Below are positions 34,381 through 41,700 of a stretch of 64,000 nucleotides of DNA, piece after piece; within the stretch, counting starts at the first letter, position 1; each line of letters begins with the position of its first letter. The translations under genes were made by a program, and so were the position numbers. Source of the DNA: Protaetiibacter mangrovi (GTDB lineage: Bacteria > Actinomycetota > Actinomycetes > Actinomycetales > Microbacteriaceae). The stretch spans positions 420 through 64,419 of the forward strand of contig NZ_JANTHX010000007.1 of NCBI RefSeq assembly GCF_024752305.1, given 5' to 3'. Under the pieces are notes generated by a model, which ran no database searches, had not been told where the DNA came from, and worked only from the letters and a program-made list of their open reading frames with translations.

Positions 34381-34413
34381 CCCTCCCACGCTAGGTGCGG
34401 GCGCCCGGGCGGG

Positions 34414-34494
34414 TGATCTCGACACGCGCCTCCGGCGCTACTCGATCAGCGGGAGGGGCGCCCACGGCGCTCCTCGATCAGCGGGCGAGGGCTC
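34414..34494 (+). repeat. TGATC..GATCA hairpin element with a 32-bp repeated unit
   Basis: TGATCTCGACACGCG opens and ACTCGATCA closes a hairpin (34414-34448) with inner stem GGCGC-like arms. TCGATCAGCGG then recurs 32 bp later (34442 and 34474). It is the same family as 10219-10388, but the outer arms are TGATC/GATCA rather than GGTC/GACC, a matched change on both sides. It lies between the glycosyltransferase and whiB2 genes and abuts the whiB2 stop. Confidence 0.7.
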
Positions 34495-34822
34495 AGGCGG
34501 TGCGACCGCGGCGCAGCTTGCGGCGCTCGCGCTCGGAGAGCCCGCCCCAGATGCCGAAGCGCTCGTCGTTGTCGAGGGCGTACTCGAGGCACTGGGCCCG
34601 CACGGAGCATCCGGTGCAGATGCGCTTGGCGTCGCGGGTGGAGCCGCCCTTCTCGGGGAAGAACGCCTCGGGGTCGGTCTGCGCGCAGAGGGCGTCGGTC
34701 TGCCAGGAGAGCTGGCTGTCGTCGTCCTCGACGGTGGCGGGCCGCAGCCCGGGCATCCCGAGTCGGACCGGATCGACGAACCAGTCCTCGGGGACCGACG
34801 GACGATAGTCGTTCCTCGTCAT
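34493..34822 (-). CDS. whiB2: WhiB-family iron-sulfur transcriptional regulator (WhiB2/WhmD type)
   Basis: 109 aa. Four cluster-ligating Cys: C46 (DALCAQTDPEAFFPEKGG), C69 and C72 (RICTGCSV) and C78 (AQCLEYAL). The turn GIWGG follows (90-94) and then the basic DNA-contact end SERERRKLRRGR. WhiB2/WhmD proteins bind a 4Fe-4S cluster, partner the principal sigma factor and are needed for septation. Neighbours (DUF3499, manB) match the mycobacterial whiB2 locus. ATG with GGGAGG 6 nt upstream; promoter at 34869-34897. Confidence 0.92.
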   Translation of the reverse strand: MTRNDYRPSVPEDWFVDPVRLGMPGLRPATVEDDDSQLSWQTDALCAQTDPEAFFPEKGGSTRDAKRICTGCSVRAQCLEYALDNDERFGIWGGLSERERRKLRRGRTA

Positions 34823-34868
34823 CGCATCCTCCCCTCGGCGACCCCGGCCGGTCGCTGCATTGGAGCTA

Positions 34869-34897
34869 ATTACACTCGTGTCATTCGTCCGCGTCAA
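34869..34897 (-). promoter_or_regulatory. whiB2 promoter
   Basis: Minus strand TTGACG (34892-34897) and TGTAAT (34869-34874) with a 17-bp spacer, the best sigma-70-type promoter in the window. It predicts a leader of about 40 nt ending in the GGGAGG site before the ATG. Confidence 0.75.
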
Positions 34898-34961
34898 GTC
34901 GCGGGATAGTACCCGCGGGCGGCCCGGGCGTGTCGCGACGCGCCGAGCACCGAGGTCTCAG

Positions 34962-35930
34962 TCAGGACTCGGCTGCCGCCGTGCGCGCGGACCACGCGCT
35001 CGCGACCATCTCGTCGAGGCTGTGGCGCATCCGCCACCCCAGATCGCGCGCGGCCAGCTCGCCCGACGCGACGATGCGCGCCGGGTCGCCGGGGCGACGC
35101 GCGGCGATCTCCGGGGTGAAGTCGACGCCGGTCACCCGCGCCATCGCCTCCATGATCTGCCGCACGGACGCCCCCTCCCCGCTGCCCAGGTTGTAGGCCG
35201 GTTCCAGCGGGCGCCCCTCGACGAGCGCCTGCGCCGCCGCGACGTGGGCGAGGGCGAGATCGGACACGTGCAGGTAGTCCCGCACGTTGGTGCCGTCGGG
35301 TGTCGGGTAGTCGTCGCCGTTGATGCGGGGGGTGCGTCCCGCGACGAGCGAGTCGAAGACGAGCGGGAACAGGTTGTGCGGGCTGGTGTCGTACACGTCG
35401 GGGTACCCCGATCCGACGACGTTGAAGTAGCGCAGCGAGGTGTGGGCGAGCCCGGCGGCGACGCCCTGGTCGCGCAGCAGCCACTCGCCGATGAGCTTCG
35501 ACTCGCCGTAGGGCGAGGTCGGGTTCTTGGGGGTGTCCTCGGTGACGAGGTCGCGATCCGTGTTGCCGTAGACGGCCGCCGACGAGGAGAACACGATGCG
35601 CCCGACACCCGCCTGCTGCATGGCGGCGAGCAGCACGCGGGTGCCCTCGACGTTCTGGCTGTAGGTGTGCAGCGGGCGCTCGACCGACACGCCCGCGTAC
35701 TTGAAGCCGGCGACGTGGATGACACCCTCGACGTGGTGCCGCTGCAGGGTCTCGAGCACGAGCTCCCCGTCGAGGATCGTGCCCTCGAGGAACCGCACGC
35801 CGCCCGTCACGAACTCGCGGTGACCGCTCGACAGGTCGTCGATCACGACGGCCTCGATCCCGGCCTCGGTGAGGGCGCGCACCACGTGCGCGCCGATGTA
35901 GCCGGCGCCGCCGGTCACGAGCCACGTCAT
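34962..35930 (-). CDS. galE: UDP-glucose 4-epimerase
   Basis: 322 aa extended SDR. NAD-binding GGAGYIG at about 7-13, VAGFKYAGVSVERPL, catalytic Ser/Thr region FSSSAAVYG, Tyr-Lys pair in SPYGESK, RYFNVVGS and VRDYLHVSDLA, all typical GalE. It interconverts UDP-Glc and UDP-Gal, feeding glycan synthesis or galactose use. ATG with TAGCCT (35937-35942, minus) ending 6 nt upstream: leaderless. Monocistronic in appearance. Confidence 0.94.
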   Translation of the reverse strand: MTWLVTGGAGYIGAHVVRALTEAGIEAVVIDDLSSGHREFVTGGVRFLEGTILDGELVLETLQRHHVEGVIHVAGFKYAGVSVERPLHTYSQNVEGTRVLLAAMQQAGVGRIVFSSSAAVYGNTDRDLVTEDTPKNPTSPYGESKLIGEWLLRDQGVAAGLAHTSLRYFNVVGSGYPDVYDTSPHNLFPLVFDSLVAGRTPRINGDDYPTPDGTNVRDYLHVSDLALAHVAAAQALVEGRPLEPAYNLGSGEGASVRQIMEAMARVTGVDFTPEIAARRPGDPARIVASGELAARDLGWRMRHSLDEMVASAWSARTAAAES

Positions 35931-35969
35931 GCTGCCAGGCTAGCGGGCCGGATCGACGCGGCGGCGCGC

Positions 35970-36077
35970 TCAGGCGCGACGCGTGGGCACGCGGCGGTAT
36001 CCGTCACGCGCGGTGACGACGAGCGAGCCGATCGCCGCGGAGGCGGCGAGGCCCACGAGGAGGACGAATGCGATCAT
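35970..36077 (-). CDS. 35-residue single-TM microprotein
   Basis: MIAFVLLVGLAASAAIGSLV is a membrane helix, followed by a short basic tail TARDGYRRVPTRR. A longer frame extends upstream, but across the regulatory region of the divergent gene; this ATG at 36077 gives the plausible protein. Short proteins with a TM helix and a ...DGYRRxPTR tail seem familiar from related genomes, but this is from memory, not a search. Function unknown. Divergent from the GlxA-type regulator. Confidence 0.5.
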   Translation of the reverse strand: MIAFVLLVGLAASAAIGSLVVTARDGYRRVPTRRA

Positions 36078-36098
36078 GGCAGTAAATCTATGAGTTCT

Positions 36099-36145
36099 GG
36101 TTTTCCGCCACGAGTGGCATGATGGACACCATCCATCGAAAAACC
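36099..36145. promoter_or_regulatory. nested dyads upstream of the GlxA-type regulator
   Basis: Three nested symmetries: GCCAC-ga-GTGGC (36107-36118), GATGG-aca-CCATC (36121-36133), and outer GGTTTTC (36099-36105) against GAAAAACC (36138-36145). They precede AAGGAG and the ATG at 36160. Likely binding sites for the regulator itself or another factor. Confidence 0.4.
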
Positions 36146-36159
36146 GCCAAGGAGCATCC

Positions 36160-37113
36160 ATGTTGAAGAAGGTGGTCTGCCTGGCCCTGCCGGGCACCGC
36201 GCCGTTCGAGTTCGGCGTGGTCTGCGAGGTCTTCGGGATCGACCGCAGCGAGATGGGCGGCCCGAGCTTCGACTTCGCGATCGCGACCGCCGATCCCGGC
36301 CCCATCCCGACGAGCCTGGGCTTCACGATGACGATCGAGAACGACCTCACCGTCGCCGCCGACGCCGACCTCGTCGCCGTCCCGGCTCACACCATCGGCC
36401 ACGTCGACGAGCGCTACCTCGAGGTGATCCGCGCCGCCGAGGCCCGGGGAGCGTGGGTGCTGAGCGTCTGCTCGGGCGCGTTCGTGCTCGCCGAGGCGGG
36501 CGTGCTCGAGGGACGCCGCGCGACCACCCACTGGATGCACACCGACCGGCTCGCGCGCGAGTACCCGGGCACCGAGGTCGACCCCGACGTGCTCTTCGTG
36601 CAGGACGGCAAGGTCGTCACCGGCGCCGGCACCGCGGCGGGCATCGACGCCGCCCTGCACATCGTGCGCGAAGAGTACGGCGCCGCCGCCACCAACGTCA
36701 TCGCGCGCCGGATGGTGGTGCCCCCGCAGCGCGACGGCGGGCAGTCGCAGTACATCCCCACCCCGGTGCCCGAGTGCAAGACCGACACCTTCGCGCTGGT
36801 CATCGAGTGGATGCTCGAGCATCTCGACCAGGACCTCACGGTCGACCAGCTCGCCCGCCGCGCGCTGATGTCGAGCCGCACCTTCGCGCGGCGGTTCCGC
36901 GCCGAGACCGGCACGACCCCGGCCGCCTGGCTCAACCGTCAGCGCATCCTGCAGGCGCAACAGCTGCTCGAGCAGAGCGACGACGGGCTCGAGCAGATCG
37001 CCCAGCGCACCGGATTCGGCACCGCCGCCGTGATGCGCCACCACTTCCTCAAGGTGCTGCAGACCACCCCGACCGCGTACCGACGCGCATTCGGCGCCCG
37101 CGAGGCCGGCTGA
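36160..37113 (+). CDS. GlxA-family transcriptional regulator (DJ-1/PfpI plus AraC HTH)
   Basis: 317 aa. The N-terminal class I glutamine amidotransferase/DJ-1-like domain spans about 1-175 with the nucleophile-elbow Cys in LSVCSGAFVLAEAG. The C-terminal AraC/XylS domain (about 205-312) has two helix-turn-helices: LTVDQLARRALMSSRTFARRFRAETG and LEQIAQRTGFGTAAVMRHHFLKVL. The Cys suggests a sensor or ligand pocket. ATG with AAGGAG 6 nt upstream. Target unknown; dyads at 36107-36133 suggest autoregulation and possibly control of the divergent microprotein. Confidence 0.9.
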   Translation: MLKKVVCLALPGTAPFEFGVVCEVFGIDRSEMGGPSFDFAIATADPGPIPTSLGFTMTIENDLTVAADADLVAVPAHTIGHVDERYLEVIRAAEARGAWVLSVCSGAFVLAEAGVLEGRRATTHWMHTDRLAREYPGTEVDPDVLFVQDGKVVTGAGTAAGIDAALHIVREEYGAAATNVIARRMVVPPQRDGGQSQYIPTPVPECKTDTFALVIEWMLEHLDQDLTVDQLARRALMSSRTFARRFRAETGTTPAAWLNRQRILQAQQLLEQSDDGLEQIAQRTGFGTAAVMRHHFLKVLQTTPTAYRRAFGAREAG

Positions 37114-37163
37114 GCGTGACGGCGCGGGTCCGACCACGCGACCGCCCCCGTAGACTCGCCGCG

Positions 37164-37184
37164 ATGGACCGGAGCACACGATGA
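37164..37184 (+). CDS. six-codon leader ORF coupled to the methyltransferase
   Basis: ATG GAC CGG AGC ACA CGA TGA encodes MDRSTR; its TGA overlaps the methyltransferase ATG in ATGA. A TAGACT box (37151-37156) ends 7 nt before the leader ATG, the leaderless spacing seen elsewhere in this window. Translation of the leader would deliver ribosomes to the next start. The same bases also supply a CCGGAG ribosome binding site, so the leader may be incidental. Confidence 0.35.
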   Translation: MDRSTR

Positions 37185-37909
37185 GCGGCGCGCGCGACGA
37201 CGAGGAGCGCCCCTACACCGACTGGAAGAGGTGGGGGCTCGACGCCGGGTTCGGCGTCGCCGACGCCGGGGACCACGATCTGTTCACGCGGGAGCTCCGC
37301 AGCATCGAGAAGCGCACCCGCATCCAGGACGTCGTCGAGATCGGCTACGGAAACGGCACCTTCCTCGGCTACTGCCGACAGCGCGGATGGGCGGTGACCG
37401 GGGTGGAGCTCCTCCCCGAGCTGCGGGAGGCGGCGATCGCCACGGGCTATCCCGCGGTGGCGGACGACGAGGTCGACACGCTGCCCGAGCACGCCTTCGA
37501 CCTGGTGGCGGCGTTCGACGTCTTCGAGCACATCGATCCGACGGCCAGCATCGAGTTCCTGCGCTCGCTCGCGCGTCGCCTGCGGCCCGAGGGCGCGATC
37601 ATCCTGCGCTTCCCCAACGCCGACTCGTCGCTCGGCAACCCGTTCCAGAACGGCGACCCCACCCACGTGAACGCGATCGGCACGCTCAAGCTCGACTTCT
37701 ACGCGCAGCAGGCCGGCCTCGAGGTCGTGGAGTTCCGCGGCACCCGCCGCCGGGGGTTCCGCACCTCGCCGATCCACGGCATCCACCGCCTCACCGCGGC
37801 ACCGATCGCGATCGCCGCGGGCGCCGTCCGCCGGGCCATCCACTTCCCCGACCTGCGCGTGGTGCTGTCGTCGGGGAACGTCGTGGCGATCCTGCGCCCG
37901 TCGGCCTGA
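37181..37909 (+). CDS. class I SAM-dependent methyltransferase
   Basis: 242 aa. SAM-binding motif I is VVEIGYGNGTFLGYC (about 48-62), motif II region VTGVELLPEL, and FDLVAAFDVFEHIDP is the usual post-II motif of Ubie/Cfa-like enzymes. GAIILRFPNADS is motif III. The resemblance to sugar or polysaccharide methyltransferases and the nearby glycan locus make a glycan-linked substrate possible, but this is inference. ATG at 37181 with GGAG 6 nt upstream. Convergent with manA, 5 bp apart. Confidence 0.82.
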   Translation: MSGARDDEERPYTDWKRWGLDAGFGVADAGDHDLFTRELRSIEKRTRIQDVVEIGYGNGTFLGYCRQRGWAVTGVELLPELREAAIATGYPAVADDEVDTLPEHAFDLVAAFDVFEHIDPTASIEFLRSLARRLRPEGAIILRFPNADSSLGNPFQNGDPTHVNAIGTLKLDFYAQQAGLEVVEFRGTRRRGFRTSPIHGIHRLTAAPIAIAAGAVRRAIHFPDLRVVLSSGNVVAILRPSA

Positions 37910-37914
37910 GCCGG

Positions 37915-39030
37915 TCAGTCGTCGTCGCCGGAGGCGACGAACACCACGCCGTCGCCCCGCACCCCGAGCCACGTCTCGTCGTCGATGTAGACGGCATGCC
38001 CCCGCTCGAGCGTCGGACCGCCCTCGAGGGCGACCGATCCGGCTGTGCACAGGGCGATCGCCGCTCCGGGTAGCCGCAGCTCGACCCCCCGCGCCGTCGC
38101 CTCCCGGTCGATCACCGTGAGCCGGAAGTCGGGCACCCCGGGGCGGAAGATGCGCACCCCGGGCTCGGGCTCGTGCGGCACCAGGTACGGCACGGGCCGG
38201 GGACGGAAGTCGAGCACGTGCAGCAGCTCGGGCACGTCGACGTGCTTGGGGGTCAGCCCCCCGCGCAGCACGTTGTCCGACGCCGCCATGAGCTCGATGC
38301 CGAGGCCGTCGAGGTAGGCGTGGATGTTGCCCGCGGGCAGGAACAGCGCCTCGCCCGGGCGCAGCTCGACCGTGTGCAGCAGCAGTGAGATGACGATGCC
38401 CGGGTCGCCCGGGTAGTGGTCGGCGAGCAGCCGGACCGTCTGCCAGCTGGGGCCGTCGACGGTCGCAGCCGCCTCGACCACCGCCTCGACGAGATCCTCG
38501 ACGCCGTCACCGCGGCCGATCAGCCAGGCGAAGACCGGCTCGAGCGCCGCATCGTCGACGAGCCTGTCGAGCAGCGGCGCGATCCGCGGATCCGCGGCCA
38601 CCGGCGCCAGCACCTCGCGGGTGTCGGCGACCGGACGGAATCCGGAGAGGGCTCGGAACGGGTCGGAGAGGGCGTAGATGATCTCGGGCTTGTGGAACGC
38701 GTCGCGGTAGTTGCGCTCGGGCGCGTCGAGCGGCACCCCCGCGGCGTCCTCGCGGGCGAAGCCGGCCTGCGCCTGCTGGGGGGTCGGATGCGCCTGCAAG
38801 GAGAGCGGGGCGGCCGCCGCGAGCACCTTGAGCAGGAAGGGCAGACGGCCCTCGACGACCTCCAGGAGGGTGCGGTGCTCGCCCACGACGCGGGCGGGCG
38901 ACCCCGGGTGCGCACCGAGCCACAGCTCCGCCTCGGGACCGCCGCTCGGCTCGGTGCCGAGCAGCTCGGCGATGGCGGTGCGGGACCCCCACGCGTAGTC
39001 GCGCGGGGTGTTGGCGATCTCGACGAACAC
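37915..39030 (-). CDS. manA: mannose-6-phosphate isomerase, class I
   Basis: Interconverts fructose-6-P and mannose-6-P, opening the GDP-mannose route used by manB, gmd and fcl. 371 aa. Zinc ligands of type I PMI are visible: Gln/His in SLQAHPTPQQAQ, Glu in HKPEIIYAL, His in PAGNIHAYLDG; N-terminal YAWGS is typical. The GTG at 39030 has AGGAG 5 nt upstream; a GTG two codons earlier (39036) lacks a site. Divergent from the acyl-CoA dehydrogenase. Confidence 0.93.
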   Translation of the reverse strand: MFVEIANTPRDYAWGSRTAIAELLGTEPSGGPEAELWLGAHPGSPARVVGEHRTLLEVVEGRLPFLLKVLAAAAPLSLQAHPTPQQAQAGFAREDAAGVPLDAPERNYRDAFHKPEIIYALSDPFRALSGFRPVADTREVLAPVAADPRIAPLLDRLVDDAALEPVFAWLIGRGDGVEDLVEAVVEAAATVDGPSWQTVRLLADHYPGDPGIVISLLLHTVELRPGEALFLPAGNIHAYLDGLGIELMAASDNVLRGGLTPKHVDVPELLHVLDFRPRPVPYLVPHEPEPGVRIFRPGVPDFRLTVIDREATARGVELRLPGAAIALCTAGSVALEGGPTLERGHAVYIDDETWLGVRGDGVVFVASGDDD

Positions 39031-39074
39031 GGGCACTCCTGCGGGGGACGGTATTGGATCAAACTACCAACCGC

Positions 39075-39104
39075 TTGGGACGGCGGATCGGCCGGTCGTA
39101 GGCT
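39075..39104 (+). promoter_or_regulatory. acyl-CoA dehydrogenase promoter
   Basis: TTGGGA (39075-39080) and TAGGCT (39099-39104) with an 18-bp spacer. The -35 overlaps the palindrome CCAA-ccgc-TTGG (39067-39078), which also lies upstream of the divergent manA and may be an operator. Predicted leader about 60 nt. Confidence 0.5.
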
Positions 39105-39172
39105 CCGGATGCCCGCATCCGCCGCGCCCGTGTGCGCGGATGCCGAAGATCCGGAACGAGGGAGTCACCCGC

Positions 39173-40351
39173 ATGACCTTCACCCAGCTCGCCAGCGACT
39201 TCTACGGCTTCGAGACGAAGCTCACCGAGCCCGAGCGCGAAGCGCTCGGCGGCCTGCGCGCCTGGCTCGAGTCCGACGTGAAGCCCGTCGTCGCCGATCA
39301 CTGGGATCGCGCCGAGTTCCCGCACGAGATCCTGCCCGCCTTCCACCGCCAGCCGGTGTTCGGGATGCAGTGGGACGAGACGAAGAGCTTCGAGAACTCC
39401 GCCGTCTACCGAGGCTGGGTCGCCCTCGAGCTCGCGCGGGTCGACGCGTCGATCGCCACCTACGTCGGTGTGCAGAACGGACTCGCCCTCGGTGCGGTCG
39501 CGGTGTGCGGCTCGGACGAGCAGCGCGCCGAGTGGCTGCCGAAGCTCGCCGACGGCTCCGTGATCGGCGCGTTCGGTCTCACCGAGCCGCTGTCGGGTTC
39601 CGACTCCGCTCAGGGTCTGCGCACCACCGCGACCCGCGAGGGCGACGAGTGGGTGCTCACCGGATCCAAGCGCTGGATCGGCAACGCGACCTTCAGCGAC
39701 ATCGTCGTGATCTGGGCGAAGGACACCGCCGACGGCCAGGTGAAGGGCTTCATCGTGCCGACCTCGACGCCCGGGTACACGGCCACCAAGATCGAGCGCA
39801 AGCAGGCCCTGCGCATCGTGCAGAACGCCGACATCGTGCTGGACGGCGTGCGGGTTCCCGAGTCCCTGCGGCTGCAGAACGCGAACTCGTTCCGCGACAC
39901 CGCCGCGGTGCTGCGCCTCACGCGGGCCGAGGTCGCGTGGGCGGCCGTGGGGGTCGCCGTCGGCGCCTACGAGGCCGCTCTCGCCTACACGAAGGAGCGC
40001 ATCCAGTTCGGCAAGCCGATCGCCGGCCACCAGCTGGTGCAGCAGCACCTCGCCGAGATGATGGGCGGCATCACGGCCTCGATCGCGCTGTGCACGCGCG
40101 TCTCGGAGATGCTCGACGAGGACGTGCAGAAGGACGAGCACGCCGCGCTCGCGAAGGCGTATGCGACGGCGCGCATGCGTGAGACCGTCGCCCGCGCGCG
40201 CGAGGTGATGGGCGGGAACGGCATCGTGCTCGACTACGACGTCACCCGCTTCTTCAACGACGCCGAGGCGCTCTACTCCTACGAGGGCACCCGCGAGATG
40301 AACACCCTGATCGTGGGTCGCGCCCTCACGGGCGCGGCCGCCTTCGTCTAG
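39173..40351 (+). CDS. acyl-CoA dehydrogenase (glutaryl-CoA dehydrogenase-like)
   Basis: 392 aa flavoprotein. FAD/substrate segments GAFGLTEPLSGSDSAQ and WVLTGSKRWIGNA are classical. The catalytic Glu is in YSYEGTREMNTLIVGR near the C-terminus, the position and context of glutaryl-CoA dehydrogenases, and REVMGGNGIV is conserved. It oxidises a CoA thioester to the enoyl-CoA, possibly with decarboxylation; the substrate is uncertain. ATG with GAGGGAG about 9 nt upstream. It is unrelated to the glycan genes that follow and marks the left border of that locus. Confidence 0.9.
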   Translation: MTFTQLASDFYGFETKLTEPEREALGGLRAWLESDVKPVVADHWDRAEFPHEILPAFHRQPVFGMQWDETKSFENSAVYRGWVALELARVDASIATYVGVQNGLALGAVAVCGSDEQRAEWLPKLADGSVIGAFGLTEPLSGSDSAQGLRTTATREGDEWVLTGSKRWIGNATFSDIVVIWAKDTADGQVKGFIVPTSTPGYTATKIERKQALRIVQNADIVLDGVRVPESLRLQNANSFRDTAAVLRLTRAEVAWAAVGVAVGAYEAALAYTKERIQFGKPIAGHQLVQQHLAEMMGGITASIALCTRVSEMLDEDVQKDEHAALAKAYATARMRETVARAREVMGGNGIVLDYDVTRFFNDAEALYSYEGTREMNTLIVGRALTGAAAFV

Positions 40352-40398
40352 GCCGCGACGCGGGACGTCCGGACGCCGCCGCCCGCTAGCCTGAACGC

Positions 40399-41700
40399 AT
40401 GAGGGCCGCGACGAGCTACCAGCGCGCGCTCGCGACGCTGAGCTTCGGCGTGCTCGCCGCGGGCGACTTCTGGCGCTACCTGCTCAGCTGGTGGGGCTGG
40501 GGCGCGCTGGCGGGCGTCGTCGTCGTGCTCTCGATCCTCGAACTCGTGCGCGCCCGGGTCGACGTGCGGCGGCTGCCGTCGTTCCTCCTGCTCTTCCTCG
40601 CGTTCGCGGCCGTGTCGATCGCGTGGTCGGCGTATCCTGGTGCCTCGGCGCTCGGCGTCGCGCTCACGCTCGCCACGACCGCCGTCGCGGTCTTCCTCGC
40701 GACCTGCCTCAGCTGGGAGGAGGTGCTCGAGACCTTCAGCGACACCCTGCGCTGGATCCTCGGGCTCTCGCTGCTGTTCGAGTTCGTGGTGGCCGCGTTC
40801 ATCCGCAGGCCCGTGCTGCCGCTCTGGGTCGACTACAGCGACCTCGAGAAGATCCCCGCGGCCTTCTACTGGTCGCGCGACCTGCTCTTCGAGGGCGGAC
40901 GCATCCAGGGGATCGTCGGCAACGCCAACATCCTGGGGATGCTGGCGCTGCTCGCGCTCATCGTGTTCCTGCTGCGCCTCGCGGCGCGCAAGGGCTCGCC
41001 CATCTGGGGCTGGTTCTGGGTCGTCGTCGCCGTGGCGAACCTCGCGCTGACCCGCTCGTCGACGGTGGTGGTCGCGGCGGTCGTGGTGCTGCTCGTCGCG
41101 GCGTTCCTCTGGGTCGTGCGGCGCACGACCGGCACCGCGCGGCTCGCGGTGTTCGCGTCCGGGGTCGTGGTCGCGATCGGCGGTCTCACCGCCGCGTTCC
41201 TCGCACGCGAGCCGCTGCTCGCCCTCCTCGGCAAGAGCTCCGACCTCACCAACCGGCTCGACATCTGGGAGACCGTCGGCGCGCTCGCCGCCCAGCGCCC
41301 GGTGGTCGGCTGGGGATGGGTCAGCTACTGGGTGCCCTGGGTGCCGCCGTTCGACGACCTCGTCGTCATCAAGGGGGTCACCTACCTGCAGGCCCACAAC
41401 GCGTGGCTCGACGTCTTCCTGCAGCTCGGGGCGATCGGCGTGGCGATCTTCGGCCTCGTGGTGCTCGGCGCCCTCGTGCGCAGCTGGGGCATGGCCGCCG
41501 AGGTCACGCGCATCCGCTACTCCGCTGCGGAGCTGCGCTGGCCCGAGACGACCGCCCCGCTGCTGCTGCTCGTCGCCCTGCTCGTGCAGAGCCTCGCCGA
41601 GAGCCGCCTCATCATCGAGCTCGGGTTCGCGCTGCTCGTGATCATCGCCGTCAAGACCGGGTGGAGCGACCCCGAGCGCGCGGAGGGGGTCGAGGCGTGA
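40399..41700 (+). CDS. O-antigen ligase/polymerase-like membrane protein 1
   Basis: 433 aa, about 11-12 membrane segments. The Wzy_C/O-antigen ligase region includes IQGIVGNANILGMLALLALI (periplasmic-loop motif with Asn), SSDLTNRLDIWETVGAL (RxxxW type) and LQAHNAWLDVFLQLGAIG with the conserved HN. It probably polymerises or attaches glycan repeat units on the outer face of the membrane. ATG with TAGCCT (40387-40392) ending 6 nt upstream: leaderless. It overlaps a paralog by GTGA. Confidence 0.88.
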   Translation: MRAATSYQRALATLSFGVLAAGDFWRYLLSWWGWGALAGVVVVLSILELVRARVDVRRLPSFLLLFLAFAAVSIAWSAYPGASALGVALTLATTAVAVFLATCLSWEEVLETFSDTLRWILGLSLLFEFVVAAFIRRPVLPLWVDYSDLEKIPAAFYWSRDLLFEGGRIQGIVGNANILGMLALLALIVFLLRLAARKGSPIWGWFWVVVAVANLALTRSSTVVVAAVVVLLVAAFLWVVRRTTGTARLAVFASGVVVAIGGLTAAFLAREPLLALLGKSSDLTNRLDIWETVGALAAQRPVVGWGWVSYWVPWVPPFDDLVVIKGVTYLQAHNAWLDVFLQLGAIGVAIFGLVVLGALVRSWGMAAEVTRIRYSAAELRWPETTAPLLLLVALLVQSLAESRLIIELGFALLVIIAVKTGWSDPERAEGVEA

